A stretch of 64,000 nt of DNA from Brevundimonas guildfordensis. GTDB taxonomy: Bacteria; Pseudomonadota; Alphaproteobacteria; Caulobacterales; Caulobacteraceae. The notes under the pieces were generated by a model that worked only from the letters and a program-made list of their open reading frames with translations, was not told where the DNA came from and ran no database searches. The position numbers and the translations under genes are program-made. Shown here in pieces: positions 46,686 to 55,887 of the stretch; the stretch's first letter is position 1; each line of letters opens with the position of its first letter. The stretch lies in contig NZ_JACSQU010000002.1 of assembly GCF_014836405.1 (NCBI RefSeq), forward strand, positions 435,046 through 499,045. Direction: 5' to 3'.

Positions 46686-48557
46686 ATGCGTCTCGTCTCT
46701 TCTCGCCCTGTCCTGTTCCTGGCGGCTTCCGCCCTCGCGCTGGCGCTGGCCGCGCCCGCCCTGGCGCAGGAGGCGCCGCCCGAGCCCGCTCCCCAGCCTC
46801 AGGACGTAGAGACGCACACGGAGCCGAACGGCGACCCGGTTCCGCACATCATCATCGCCGATGAACCGGAAACGCCCGAAGAACCCAAGGTCACGCCCAT
46901 TCCCGCCGAATGGTCGCCGATACCGCTGGACGCCAATCGAAACAGCGCCTTCGGTCTTTATCTGGCCGGTCGCAACGCCCTGACCAGCGGCGAAAGCGCG
47001 ACCGGCGCCGATTACCTGGCCCGCGTCTACGCCCTGACGCCCGAGCAGCCGCGCGTGCGCGAACAGGCCTTCACCGCCGCCCTTCTGGCGGGCGACCTGA
47101 ACGAGGCGGGGCGCATCGCCCCGACCGATCCCGAGGTCTCGCCGGTCATCGTTCAGGCCGGGCGTCTGGTTCAGGCTGTCCAAACCTATGCCGGGGGCGA
47201 CGCGCGCCGCGCCAACGCCCTGCTGGCCGCCGCCCCCGTGGGCGAGCCGCACGACCGCGCCGGGTTTTACGTTCCGGCCTGGATCGCCGCCGCAGCCGGG
47301 GACTGGGACCGCGCCCTGGCCATGCCGCCGGCCTCATTCGACCCGGTCAGCAATCTGGTCGCGCGGGGCAATCGCGCGCGCCTGCTGGAGCAGCGCCGCC
47401 TCTACGCCGAGGCCGACGCCGAGTGGCGCGACCTGACCAGCCACGCCCTGGCCGGCGCCCTGTTCCGCCTGCCCTATGGCGAGTTTCTGGAGCGACGCGG
47501 CCGTCGCGACGAGGCCCTGGCTCAGTATGACGCCGCCGTCACCGCCCGGACCGCCGACCGCCGGGTCATGGAGGGCCGCGAGCGCGTGTTGTCCAAAGGC
47601 CGCCCGCCGGCCCTGGTGGACTTCCGTGAAGGCGCGGCGCAGGCCCTGCGCACCGCCGCCGACCAGATGGTCGCCCAGCGCGCCTATGAGTTCGGCGCCG
47701 TCTATCTGCGCCTGGCCCAGAACCTGTCGCCCAGCGACAACACCCAGCTGCTGATCGGCCAGACGCTGATCCAGGGCGGGATCGAGCCGGCGGGCCGCGC
47801 CGCCCTGGCCAAGGTCAGCGAGGCGACGCCGGCGACTTATGCCGCCGCCCGGGTGCAGATGGCCATCAGTCTGGGCAAGGCCGACCGCAACGACGAGGCC
47901 CTGGCCGAGCTGCAGCGCGCGGCCTCGGTGCGGCCCGACGAGGCTGCGGTGGCCTATATGCTGGCCAGCCAACTGCTGCAGATGGAGCGCCACGAGGAGG
48001 CGCTGAACCTTCTGAACGGCCCGCTGTTGAACACGGCGGATCAGGGCTTCGAGGTCCATTTCCTGCGCGGCGCGGCCTATGAATCGCTGGATCGGGACGC
48101 CGAGGCCGAGGCGGAGCTGTGGGCCGCGCTGCAGATGCAGCCCGACAATCCGACCCTCCTGAACTACCTCGGCTACCTGTGGGTCGATACGGGCTCCCGG
48201 GTCGAGGAGGGGGCCGCCATGATCGCCCGCGCCCACGCCGCCGACCCCAAGGACGGCAATATCCAGGACTCGCTCGGCTGGGCCCAGTTCCGTCAGGGCC
48301 AGTATGAGGCGGCGGTGGTCAATCTGGAGGGCGCGGTCGACAAGGAGCCGGCCAACGCCGAGATCAACGACCACCTGGGCGACGCCTATTGGGCCGTGGG
48401 CCGTCAGCGCGAGGCGGGCTTCCAGTGGAACCGCGTCCTGACGCTGGAGGTCGACGACAAGCGCCGCGCCGAGGTCGAGGCCAAGCTGCGCGACCGCCTG
48501 GGTCGGGATCCGACGGGGGACAAGGGCCTGGGCCACGCCGGCGGCGCGGCCGACTGA
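46686..48557 (+). CDS. exported tetratricopeptide-repeat protein
   Basis: A 623-residue protein with a signal peptide (cut after LAAPALAQ near residue 24), a Pro- and Glu-rich segment (25-75) and TPR-like helical repeats through to the C-terminus. Clear TPR units include ALAQYDAAVTARTADRR, DEALAELQRAASVRPDEAAVAYMLA, EAEAELWAALQMQPDNPTLLNYLGYLWVD and GQYEAAVVNLEGAVDKEPANAEINDHLGDAYWAVG. Such proteins act as periplasmic scaffolds; the partner is unknown. The ATG is preceded by GAAGGG. It ends four bases before ispE and may be co-transcribed with it. Confidence 0.9.
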   Translation: MRLVSSRPVLFLAASALALALAAPALAQEAPPEPAPQPQDVETHTEPNGDPVPHIIIADEPETPEEPKVTPIPAEWSPIPLDANRNSAFGLYLAGRNALTSGESATGADYLARVYALTPEQPRVREQAFTAALLAGDLNEAGRIAPTDPEVSPVIVQAGRLVQAVQTYAGGDARRANALLAAAPVGEPHDRAGFYVPAWIAAAAGDWDRALAMPPASFDPVSNLVARGNRARLLEQRRLYAEADAEWRDLTSHALAGALFRLPYGEFLERRGRRDEALAQYDAAVTARTADRRVMEGRERVLSKGRPPALVDFREGAAQALRTAADQMVAQRAYEFGAVYLRLAQNLSPSDNTQLLIGQTLIQGGIEPAGRAALAKVSEATPATYAAARVQMAISLGKADRNDEALAELQRAASVRPDEAAVAYMLASQLLQMERHEEALNLLNGPLLNTADQGFEVHFLRGAAYESLDRDAEAEAELWAALQMQPDNPTLLNYLGYLWVDTGSRVEEGAAMIARAHAADPKDGNIQDSLGWAQFRQGQYEAAVVNLEGAVDKEPANAEINDHLGDAYWAVGRQREAGFQWNRVLTLEVDDKRRAEVEAKLRDRLGRDPTGDKGLGHAGGAAD

Positions 48558-48561
48558 CGCC

Positions 48562-49461
48562 ATGTCGACCCATGACGCCCTGAGCGGGCTGGCGCCCGCC
48601 AAGATCAATCTGCTGCTGCACGTCGGCCCGGTGCGCCCGGACGGCTATCATCCGCTGGTCAGCCTGGCGGCCTTCGCCGATGTCGGGGACCGGGTGACGG
48701 TGCGCCGCGCCGAGGCCCTGTCGCTGGAGGTGGAGGGGCCGTTTGCATCCGGGCTGGGCGCGGACGGCGACAACCTGATCATCAAAGCCCTGCTTGCGCT
48801 GGGGGAGGCGGCGGGGATCGGCGCGCCGCCCGTGGCGGTCACGCTGGACAAGCGCCTGCCCATCGCCGCGGGTCTGGGCGGCGGCTCGGCGGATGCAGGG
48901 GCGGCGCTGCGGCTGACGGCGCGCCTGCTGGGCCTGGGCCTGTCGGAAGGCGAGCTGGAGAGCATCGCGCTGGCGGCCGGCGCCGACGGCCCCATGTGTC
49001 TGCGGGCCCGCCCGGCCTGGGCGTCCGGGATCGGTGATGCATTGGAGGACGAGCCCCGCCTGCCTACCCTGCACGGCGTGCTGCTGAACCCCGGCCTGCC
49101 GTCGCCGACGGGCGACGTCTATCGCGCCTATGACGCCGCGCCGGTCAGGGCGGCGGACCGGCCCGCGTCGCCCGCCGACTGGACCCCGGCTTCGGTTATC
49201 GACTGGCTGTCGGAGCAGAGGAACGATCTGGAGGCGCCCGCCCTTTCGGTCACGCCGGGTATCGTAGAGGCATTGGCCGCCATGCGCGCGGCGCCAGGCT
49301 GTCGTCTGACGCGGATGTCGGGCTCGGGGGCGACGGTGTTCGGCCTTTTCGATGACCGAGGGGCGGCGATCGAGGCGGCCCTTGCTCTGGATCGGCCCGG
49401 CTGGTGGTCGCGTCCGGTGGTGCTGGGCGCACCGGATATCGAGCCGCGTCCGGCAATTTAA
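48562..49461 (+). CDS. ispE: 4-diphosphocytidyl-2-C-methyl-D-erythritol kinase
   Basis: A GHMP kinase that phosphorylates CDP-ME in the non-mevalonate isoprenoid pathway. The 299 residues show APAKINLLLHVGPVRPDGYHPL at the N-terminus, the ATP loop LPIAAGLGGGSADAGAAL near residue 98, GADGPMCL with the catalytic Asp, and the GHMP C-terminal motif MSGSGATVFGLF near residue 253. It lies four bases after the TPR gene. Confidence 0.95.
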   Translation: MSTHDALSGLAPAKINLLLHVGPVRPDGYHPLVSLAAFADVGDRVTVRRAEALSLEVEGPFASGLGADGDNLIIKALLALGEAAGIGAPPVAVTLDKRLPIAAGLGGGSADAGAALRLTARLLGLGLSEGELESIALAAGADGPMCLRARPAWASGIGDALEDEPRLPTLHGVLLNPGLPSPTGDVYRAYDAAPVRAADRPASPADWTPASVIDWLSEQRNDLEAPALSVTPGIVEALAAMRAAPGCRLTRMSGSGATVFGLFDDRGAAIEAALALDRPGWWSRPVVLGAPDIEPRPAI

Positions 49462-49496
49462 CCGGATTTACAGCCCCTGAGGCCAAGCTGGCCGTC

Positions 49497-50390
49497 ATGA
49501 GCCAGCTCTCGCCCGAACAGACCGCCGCCTTTGAACGCGCCCTGTCGCGCCTGTCGCCCGCCGACCGCGCCCGCGTGGATGAACTGACGGAGCGGGCCGC
49601 CGCCGCCGCCGCCGCGGTCGCCCCGCATTGGGATTTCGGTCTGCCTGCGCGGACCGTGGACGGCCTTCTGGGCGAGAGCGCGAACGACGACCAGAGGCGC
49701 GGCCTGGTCGCCGCCTGGGGGCTGGAGCTGCCGGGCCGCATCGCCGCCGAGCGTCTGCCCCAGCCGGTTCTGGCGGGTTATCCGACCTACATCGACCGTC
49801 TGGCCGCCTATCTGGACAGCGGGGCGGAGCCGTATGATCCCGACTTCTGGGCCAAGGACGTGCGGGTGTCGCTGGCGCTCAGCGTGCCGGGCAGCAATAC
49901 GCAGATGCTGGACCTGTCATCGCCCGTCGGGCCGGGGCTGGTGGTGCGGCACATGCTCGGCGGGCGCGGTCCGGGTCCGTTGATCGGCTGGGTCCAGGCC
50001 GGCGGCTGGCGGCCCTGGCTGGAGACCCACACCGAGGCGCGCGACCTGTCGGACTTCAACGAGGCGGGCTGGGAGCGGAACTGGGCCGCCGCCGCCGCCC
50101 TGTTGCAGACGCGACCAGACCTGGCCGGCGTCATCGGCTCCAGCTGGTTTTTCGACCCGCCGCTGGAGACCATCAGCCCGCGCCTGACCTATCTGCGGAC
50201 GACGCCGGTGAGCAACGGCGCCTTCATGATTCACCAAGGCGGCGGCCAGATCCATGACGAGCGCGCCTCCGCGTCCTCGCCCACGCGCCGCGCCAAGATC
50301 GAGGCGGGCGAGTACAGCGCGTGCTCCTGGTTGCTGTGCTGGCCGCGCAAACCGCTGATCCGCTGGGCGACGACGCGGGGGCTCATCTAG
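49497..50390 (+). CDS. conserved hypothetical protein
   Basis: A 297-residue protein that I cannot place in a family. Its N-terminal 50 residues are helical and Ala-rich (SQLSPEQTAAFERALSRLSPADRARVDELTERA). The rest is mixed alpha/beta with several conserved-looking Trp and Gly stretches (VVRHMLGGRGPGPLIGWVQAGGWRPWLETHTEARDL, GSSWFFDPPLETISPRLTYLR). No signal peptide or membrane segment is evident. It begins 35 bases after ispE. The start at 49497 was chosen because the upstream extension overlaps ispE in another frame. Confidence 0.7.
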   Translation: MSQLSPEQTAAFERALSRLSPADRARVDELTERAAAAAAAVAPHWDFGLPARTVDGLLGESANDDQRRGLVAAWGLELPGRIAAERLPQPVLAGYPTYIDRLAAYLDSGAEPYDPDFWAKDVRVSLALSVPGSNTQMLDLSSPVGPGLVVRHMLGGRGPGPLIGWVQAGGWRPWLETHTEARDLSDFNEAGWERNWAAAAALLQTRPDLAGVIGSSWFFDPPLETISPRLTYLRTTPVSNGAFMIHQGGGQIHDERASASSPTRRAKIEAGEYSACSWLLCWPRKPLIRWATTRGLI

Positions 50391-50723
50391 GCCTCAGTCG
50401 CCGACCCCCGTATTTCTACGAAATGCGTCATGTTGGCGCGTCCCGACACGGGGAAATCCGGCTAGGCGGGCGACCAAATCGGCGGCATTTCCCCGCCAGC
50501 CTTGAAGAAGGGGCCTTGCGGAGAAAAATTCCAAATTCAGTGCGGTTAAGCGTTGCCGTAACGTAAAATCGTCATTGTGAAGAAGGATCTCCGTTCCGCG
50601 ATTGACAGTAGCTGGAACTATCCGTCTCAAATGAAGGCGGAGGGAGCGCCGTGAATCGACGGTCAGGGGACCATCGAAGCGGGCGCGGCCTTTTCTGTGC
50701 AGTCATTGCTTTTGTGGGGAACC
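50391..50723. other. 333-base intergenic region before the autotransporter
   Basis: No convincing gene. It holds two AT-richer stretches (50520-50580, including GAGAAAAATTCCAAATTCAG) and an imperfect GTTGCCGTAAC palindrome near 50553 that may belong to the autotransporter promoter. No clear -35/-10 pair could be fixed. Confidence 0.4.
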
Positions 50724-53700
50724 ATGATCAACGCGTTCAAGGCCGGCCTTCTTGTTGCAGTCGCCGGATCGGCCCTCGTCTGGGCCAGTGATGTCTCCGC
50801 CCAGTCGCAGGCCGCGCCACCCGACGGCGGTTTCTATATGGCGGACGGATCGCGCACCGCCGACTATCAGGCGGCCCTGGCGTCCTGGCGCGAAGATGCG
50901 CAGTTCTCGATCGACTATTCCAAGGCCTATCTCGGGCTGGAGCACGCCTATGCGCTGGGCCTGACCGGCAAGGGCCTGACCGTCGGCGTCAACGACGCGG
51001 GCGTCTACATGGACCACCCGCTGTTCGGCGGGGCGGGCAAGATCAAGGGTCTGAACACCGTCGTCTCCGACGACTACGGCAACGACGGCCGCATCAATCC
51101 GCGTCGGGGCTGGGAAGGCCACGGCAGCCACGTCGCCGGCACCATCGGCGGCGGCCGCATGGAAGGCGAGCTGATGTTCGGCAACGCTTTCGGCGCCAAC
51201 ATCTATTCGGCCACGACCAACTTCGCCGCCGGCGACTTCCTGTGGTTCCGGGACGTCTTCATCAACGGCGATATCGTCAGCACGCCCCAGTCCAACATCA
51301 TCGACCTGGCCGCCACCGGCGAGGTCCGGATCATCAACAACAGCTGGGGTTCGTCGAACACTCTGCCCTTCGATGCGCCCGAGGCGCTGGTACGCCTGGT
51401 GCTGGAGCGCGATTACGGCGATTTCTACAAGCCGATTCTGGACAACGACGTCCTGGTCGTCTTCTCAGCGGGCAACGGCGGCGGCGCGCACGCCGGCGTC
51501 GATGCGGCGACGCCGATGTTCGATCCGCGCCTTCGTTCGAACTGGCTGTCCGTCGCCAACTACACCGGCGACCTGACGCCCAGCCCGTCGACCAGCTTCT
51601 GCGGCCAGACCGCGACGTGGTGCGTCGCCGGACCGGGTCATCAGATCGTCTCAGCGGTGCCAGGGTTTGATTTCGACTTCAACGCCATCGTGGCCCTGTA
51701 TCGGCCTGCAGATTACATGTCGCTCTACACGCCGACGACGGTCTCGGCGCTTCAGAGCGCCGCTATCAACCGCTTCCTGGGCACGCTGAACGCCTATCTA
51801 AACGCCAAATTTGCCGCAGAAGCCGCCGGCCTGCCGTTCGACGAGGCGGCCGCGCGCCGCCAGGTCGCCGAAGACGCTGTCGCCATCACCCTGGTTACTG
51901 GCGGTCGCATGGGCGATCCGGACGGCTTCACCGACGTGCTCGGAAGCCTGCTGACCTCGACGAACAACATGGCCGTCCTGACGCCGGCCTTTTCGTCCGA
52001 CGTGCTGACCCAGGCCAACGCCCTGCTGATGGAGCGCCTCGAGACGCTGATCACCTACACGGGGCCGGACTATGCGGCCTACACCGGCACCTCCATGGCT
52101 GCGCCCAACATCTCGGGCTTCGCGGCCCTGCTGATGGAGCACTTCCCCGAGTATGATACGGCCCTGATCAGCGACATCCTGCTCTCCAGTTCCCTGGACC
52201 TGGACGCGCCGGGCGTCGACCTGATGTCGGGCTGGGGGGCGCCGCAGATGGAGGTCGCGCTCAAGGGGCCGACGGCTCTGCGCGACGTCCGCGACGTCGA
52301 TGTCCGCGTCGGCACGGTGGACGTGTGGAGCAACGACATCGGCGATGCGCGCGACCGGTATTCGGCCGAGGTCCTAGCCTCCTTCCCCGACGACATCGGC
52401 GGCATCGTCAAGAAGGGCGGCGGCGAACTGATCCTGACGGGCAATAACGACTACACCGGCGCCACGCGGGTCGAGGGCGGCCTGCTGACCGTCAACGGCA
52501 GCCTGATCAACTCGACCTCGACCGTGGCCGAGCTTGGGATGCTGGGCGGCCTGGGCCGTCTGGCCGATGTGGTGGTCGAGAAGGGCGGCGTCCTGTCGCC
52601 GGGCGATACCGCCAATCCGTTCGGCACGCTGACCATCGCCAACGACCTGCTGTTCAAGGACGGCTCCTATCTGTGGATCCGCTCCAGCGTGAACGGGGCC
52701 CAGCATTCGCGGGTGGCGGTCGAGGGCGCGACCACGCTGGAAGGCGGCGAGGTCATCCTCAAGGCCGACCAGGGCGAATGGAATCTGCGCACCCGCATGA
52801 ACATCCTGCAGTCGGCGGGCGGCGTGACCGGGACTTTCACCGGCGCCAAGAGCGATCTGGCCTTCCTGGAGCCGATCCTGAGCTATGACGCCAACACGGT
52901 GAAGCTGACCCTGGTCCGCAACGATGTGACGATCGCCTCGGCCGGGACCACTCCGAACACGAGGGCGGTCGGCGGGGCCCTGGACGCCATGACAGCGTCG
53001 ATCATCCCGGATGCACCCGCAGGCCGCAACACGGCCCTTGAAGACGCCATCCTGGACGGCAGCTTCGACAATGTGCGCGGCGCGCTGAACAGCCTTACGG
53101 GCGAGGTCCACGCGACCCTGGCCGGCGTGGCGACCGGCGACTCGCGCTTCATCCGCGACGCCATGCTGACGCGCGGCCGCAACGGCGCGACCGAGGCGGT
53201 CGACGGTCGCGGCGTCGCCGTCTGGGCCTCGGGCGTCTTCGGCAGCGGGCGTCAGGACAACGGCGAACTGGCCGGCTTCCGCAGCGAAACCTCGGGCTAT
53301 CTGGCCGGGGTCGAGAAGACGCTGAACGGCCGCGCCCACATCGGCGTCGCGGTTGGTGAAAGCCAGTCGGAAATCCGCGCCAACCGCTTGCTGTCGTCGG
53401 GCGAGGTCAAGACCCAGCACATCGGCGTCTACGGCGCCGCCAGCCTGGGCGCTTTCGACTTCCGTCTGGGCGGCGCCTGGATGGACTCGCGCACCCGCAC
53501 CGACCGGACGGCCTCGCTGAACCGCTTCAACGAGCAGCTGACCGGCCGCTACGACGGCGAAGCCTGGCAGGCCTATGGCGAAGTGTCCTGGCGCAAGCCG
53601 GTCATGGGCTCGACCGTTCTGGAGCCGTACCTGAACTACACCCGCGTCGAATATGATGCGGAGGTGGTCGAGCGCGGCGGCGATGCGGCCCTGTCGGGCG

Positions 53701-54032
53701 ACGTCTCCCAGACCTCGGACCTGCTGACGGCCGGTCTGCGCACCGAGACCTATCTGGCGGGCGGCAACGGCCGTCCGGCGTTGTCTGCGGTGGGGCACCT
53801 GGCCTGGACCGAAGACCTGAGCGGCGACGGCCCCGTGTTCAACGCGGCCTTCGCGGATGGTCCGGTGTTCCACATCGAAGGCGCCGATCTGAACTCGGGC
53901 GCGCTGCAGGCGGGCCTCGGCTTCAACATCGAGGCGAACAAGTCGACCAACATCGAGGTCGGCTACTCGGGCGTCTTCAACGACGACTACAAGGATCATC
54001 GCCTGACCGGCCGCGTCAGCTTCCGGTTCTGA
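50724..54032 (+). CDS. autotransporter subtilisin-type serine protease
   Basis: A 1102-residue type Va autotransporter. The signal peptide ends ASDVSAQ near residue 29. The S8 peptidase domain (about 60-500) has the triad D91 (VNDAGV), H133 (GHGSHVAGTI) and S457 (YTGTSMAAPNISG), so it should be active. Residues 540-720 form the autotransporter-associated beta-strand repeat region (KKGGGELILTGNNDYTGATRVEGG). The last 280 residues are the beta-barrel translocator ending VSFRF, a terminal Phe as required for Bam recognition. The ATG at 50724 gives the best signal peptide. It is followed by a terminator and stands alone. Its substrate is unknown. Confidence 0.95.
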   Translation: MINAFKAGLLVAVAGSALVWASDVSAQSQAAPPDGGFYMADGSRTADYQAALASWREDAQFSIDYSKAYLGLEHAYALGLTGKGLTVGVNDAGVYMDHPLFGGAGKIKGLNTVVSDDYGNDGRINPRRGWEGHGSHVAGTIGGGRMEGELMFGNAFGANIYSATTNFAAGDFLWFRDVFINGDIVSTPQSNIIDLAATGEVRIINNSWGSSNTLPFDAPEALVRLVLERDYGDFYKPILDNDVLVVFSAGNGGGAHAGVDAATPMFDPRLRSNWLSVANYTGDLTPSPSTSFCGQTATWCVAGPGHQIVSAVPGFDFDFNAIVALYRPADYMSLYTPTTVSALQSAAINRFLGTLNAYLNAKFAAEAAGLPFDEAAARRQVAEDAVAITLVTGGRMGDPDGFTDVLGSLLTSTNNMAVLTPAFSSDVLTQANALLMERLETLITYTGPDYAAYTGTSMAAPNISGFAALLMEHFPEYDTALISDILLSSSLDLDAPGVDLMSGWGAPQMEVALKGPTALRDVRDVDVRVGTVDVWSNDIGDARDRYSAEVLASFPDDIGGIVKKGGGELILTGNNDYTGATRVEGGLLTVNGSLINSTSTVAELGMLGGLGRLADVVVEKGGVLSPGDTANPFGTLTIANDLLFKDGSYLWIRSSVNGAQHSRVAVEGATTLEGGEVILKADQGEWNLRTRMNILQSAGGVTGTFTGAKSDLAFLEPILSYDANTVKLTLVRNDVTIASAGTTPNTRAVGGALDAMTASIIPDAPAGRNTALEDAILDGSFDNVRGALNSLTGEVHATLAGVATGDSRFIRDAMLTRGRNGATEAVDGRGVAVWASGVFGSGRQDNGELAGFRSETSGYLAGVEKTLNGRAHIGVAVGESQSEIRANRLLSSGEVKTQHIGVYGAASLGAFDFRLGGAWMDSRTRTDRTASLNRFNEQLTGRYDGEAWQAYGEVSWRKPVMGSTVLEPYLNYTRVEYDAEVVERGGDAALSGDVSQTSDLLTAGLRTETYLAGGNGRPALSAVGHLAWTEDLSGDGPVFNAAFADGPVFHIEGADLNSGALQAGLGFNIEANKSTNIEVGYSGVFNDDYKDHRLTGRVSFRF

Positions 54033-54078
54033 TCAGTGCGGACGTCGGGGCTTCGGTCCCGGCGATCCTGACGGACAG

Positions 54079-54116
54079 ACGCCGTCGCCCCCAGCGGGCG
54101 GCGGCGTTTTCCTTTT
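54079..54116 (+). terminator. Rho-independent terminator after the autotransporter
   Basis: ACGCCGTCGCCC and GGGCGGCGGCGT form a GC-rich stem with one mismatch, followed by TTTCCTTTT. Confidence 0.85.
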
Positions 54117-54123
54117 GGCGGAG

Positions 54124-54876
54124 TCAGAGAGCGACGCCGCTCACACGCTCCCACGCCTCGCCGACCGGCAAGATCTCCAGCCCGGCGGCCTTGGCCAGGC
54201 GGATCAGGCGGTCCAGATCTTCAGGCGTGCAGCCGTAGGGGGTGGGGTCGCTCTCGACGTCATGGCCATAGGCGATCAGCCAGCCGGGCGCCTCGGCCGC
54301 GCGCGCGACCAGGGCCTCCAGGTCGTAGCGGGGGAGGCGGCGCGACTCCAGACCGATAGCCTGAAGGTTGGCCCGGTCGGCGCGCCCGGCGTTGACCCCG
54401 TCGCGCACGCCGCGGCCCAGCAGGAACCGCTCGTCGATCACCGCCTTGGCGCCTAAAGCCACGTCGCCGAAGGGCCAGGCGAAGGTGGTCATGACGTGGC
54501 CGTCCAGCCGCTCGCCCACCCATGCGGCGTTGCGCGCCAACTGGTCCGTCAGTTCGGCGGGGCTGAGGCGCAGGGCGCTGACGTGGTCGAAGGTGTGGCA
54601 CCCGACCTCGTGCCCCGCCTCATGCGCGGCCTGCAGGTGTTCGACCTCGAACTGGGCCTTGCCGATGTTCTCGCCGCCGCACAGGCCGCCCGCGACGTAA
54701 TAGGTCGCCCGGACCCCGTGTTCGGCCAGGATCGGCCCGGCCTCGGTCCAAGCGCTGGCCGGGAAATCATCGAAGCTGAGGCTGAGCATCCCGCGCGCCG
54801 GCGCGACCGTCACCGGCCTGACGCCCAGGTAGCGCGCCGCCCGGCGGCGCATCTGATCGATCCGTTGCTGCATCAT
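54124..54876 (-). CDS. polysaccharide deacetylase family protein
   Basis: A 250-residue NodB-homology domain protein that should remove acetyl groups from a polysaccharide. The metal-site motif is [11 protein letters not shown] near residue 34, with the two His in [13 protein letters not shown] near residue 93. AWPFGDV and [22 protein letters not shown] are also typical. There is no signal peptide, so it acts in the cytoplasm or is anchored otherwise. The usual SFDDG reads SFDDF. It converges with the autotransporter and is divergent from glyQ. Confidence 0.9.
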   Translation of the reverse strand: MMQQRIDQMRRRAARYLGVRPVTVAPARGMLSLSFDDFPASAWTEAGPILAEHGVRATYYVAGGLCGGENIGKAQFEVEHLQAAHEAGHEVGCHTFDHVSALRLSPAELTDQLARNAAWVGERLDGHVMTTFAWPFGDVALGAKAVIDERFLLGRGVRDGVNAGRADRANLQAIGLESRRLPRYDLEALVARAAEAPGWLIAYGHDVESDPTPYGCTPEDLDRLIRLAKAAGLEILPVGEAWERVSGVAL

Positions 54877-54987
54877 GGCCGCCTTCTAGCGCATCGGCGC
54901 TTGCAGAAGGGTGAAGGTTTCGGTCCGCTCGCCTTGCTGGCGAAGCGTGGCGGCCCTATGGTCCGCGCCTCCCGAAATCGGACCGAA

Positions 54988-55887
54988 ATGTCGACCGTGG
55001 CCGCTGCTGAACCTCTTTCGTTTCAGGACCTGATCCTGACCCTGCACCACTATTGGAGCGATCAGGGCTGCGCCATTCTGCAGCCCTATGACATCGAGGT
55101 CGGCGCCGGCACCCTGCACCCCGCCACCGTGCTGCGGGCGCTGGGCAAGAAGCCGTGGAAGGCCGCCTATGTGCAGCCGTCGCGCCGCCCCGGCGACGGC
55201 CGATACGGCGAAAACCCCAACCGGCTGCAGCACTATTACCAGTATCAGGTCATCCTGAAGCCGAACCCGGACAACCTGCAGGAGCTGTATCTGAACTCCT
55301 TGCGCGCCATCGGCATCGACCCCAGCCTGCACGACATCCGCTTCGTCGAGGACGACTGGGAGAACCCCACCGTCGGCGCCTGGGGGCTGGGCTGGGAGGT
55401 CTGGTGCGACGGCATGGAGGTGACGCAGTTCACCTATTTCCAGGGCGTCGGCGGCATCGAGGTCGACGTCGTCTCGGGCGAGCTGACCTACGGGCTGGAG
55501 CGTCTGGCCATGTATGTTCAGGGCGTCGACAACGTCTATGATCTGAAGTTCAACAAGGAGGGCCTGACCTATGGCGAAGTCTTCCTCGAGAACGAGCGCC
55601 AGCAGTCGGAAGCCAACTTCCACGGCTATGACGTCGCCGCGCTGAAGCGCCGCTTCGAGGACATGGAGCGCGAGGCCGCCCACTTCCTGACCATGAAGGG
55701 GCCGCAGGGGCAGCCGCTGGTGCTGGCCGCCTATGACCAGGTGCTGAAGGCCTCGCACCTGTTCAACCTGATGGACGCCCGCGGCGCCATCGCCGTCGCC
55801 GAACGCCAGAGCTACATCGGCCGCATCCGCGACCTGTGCAAAGCCTGCGCCCTCGCTCAAGTCGAACACGAACGGGCGACCGCCTGA
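54988..55887 (+). CDS. glyQ: glycyl-tRNA synthetase alpha subunit
   Basis: The alpha subunit of the bacterial alpha2beta2 glycyl-tRNA synthetase; it holds the class-II active site that activates glycine. 299 residues with the strongly conserved [37 protein letters not shown] at the N-terminus (residues 9-46), [16 protein letters not shown], and [25 protein letters not shown] at 54988 fits the family start. It overlaps glyS by one base (TGATG), so the subunits are coupled. Confidence 0.97.
   Translation: MSTVAAAEPLSFQDLILTLHHYWSDQGCAILQPYDIEVGAGTLHPATVLRALGKKPWKAAYVQPSRRPGDGRYGENPNRLQHYYQYQVILKPNPDNLQELYLNSLRAIGIDPSLHDIRFVEDDWENPTVGAWGLGWEVWCDGMEVTQFTYFQGVGGIEVDVVSGELTYGLERLAMYVQGVDNVYDLKFNKEGLTYGEVFLENERQQSEANFHGYDVAALKRRFEDMEREAAHFLTMKGPQGQPLVLAAYDQVLKASHLFNLMDARGAIAVAERQSYIGRIRDLCKACALAQVEHERATA

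Noticed and set aside
54496-54987. Long N-terminal extension of the glyQ frame
   Set aside because: The extension lies antisense to the deacetylase gene and is not part of GlyQ; the known N-terminus begins shortly before [13 protein letters not shown].
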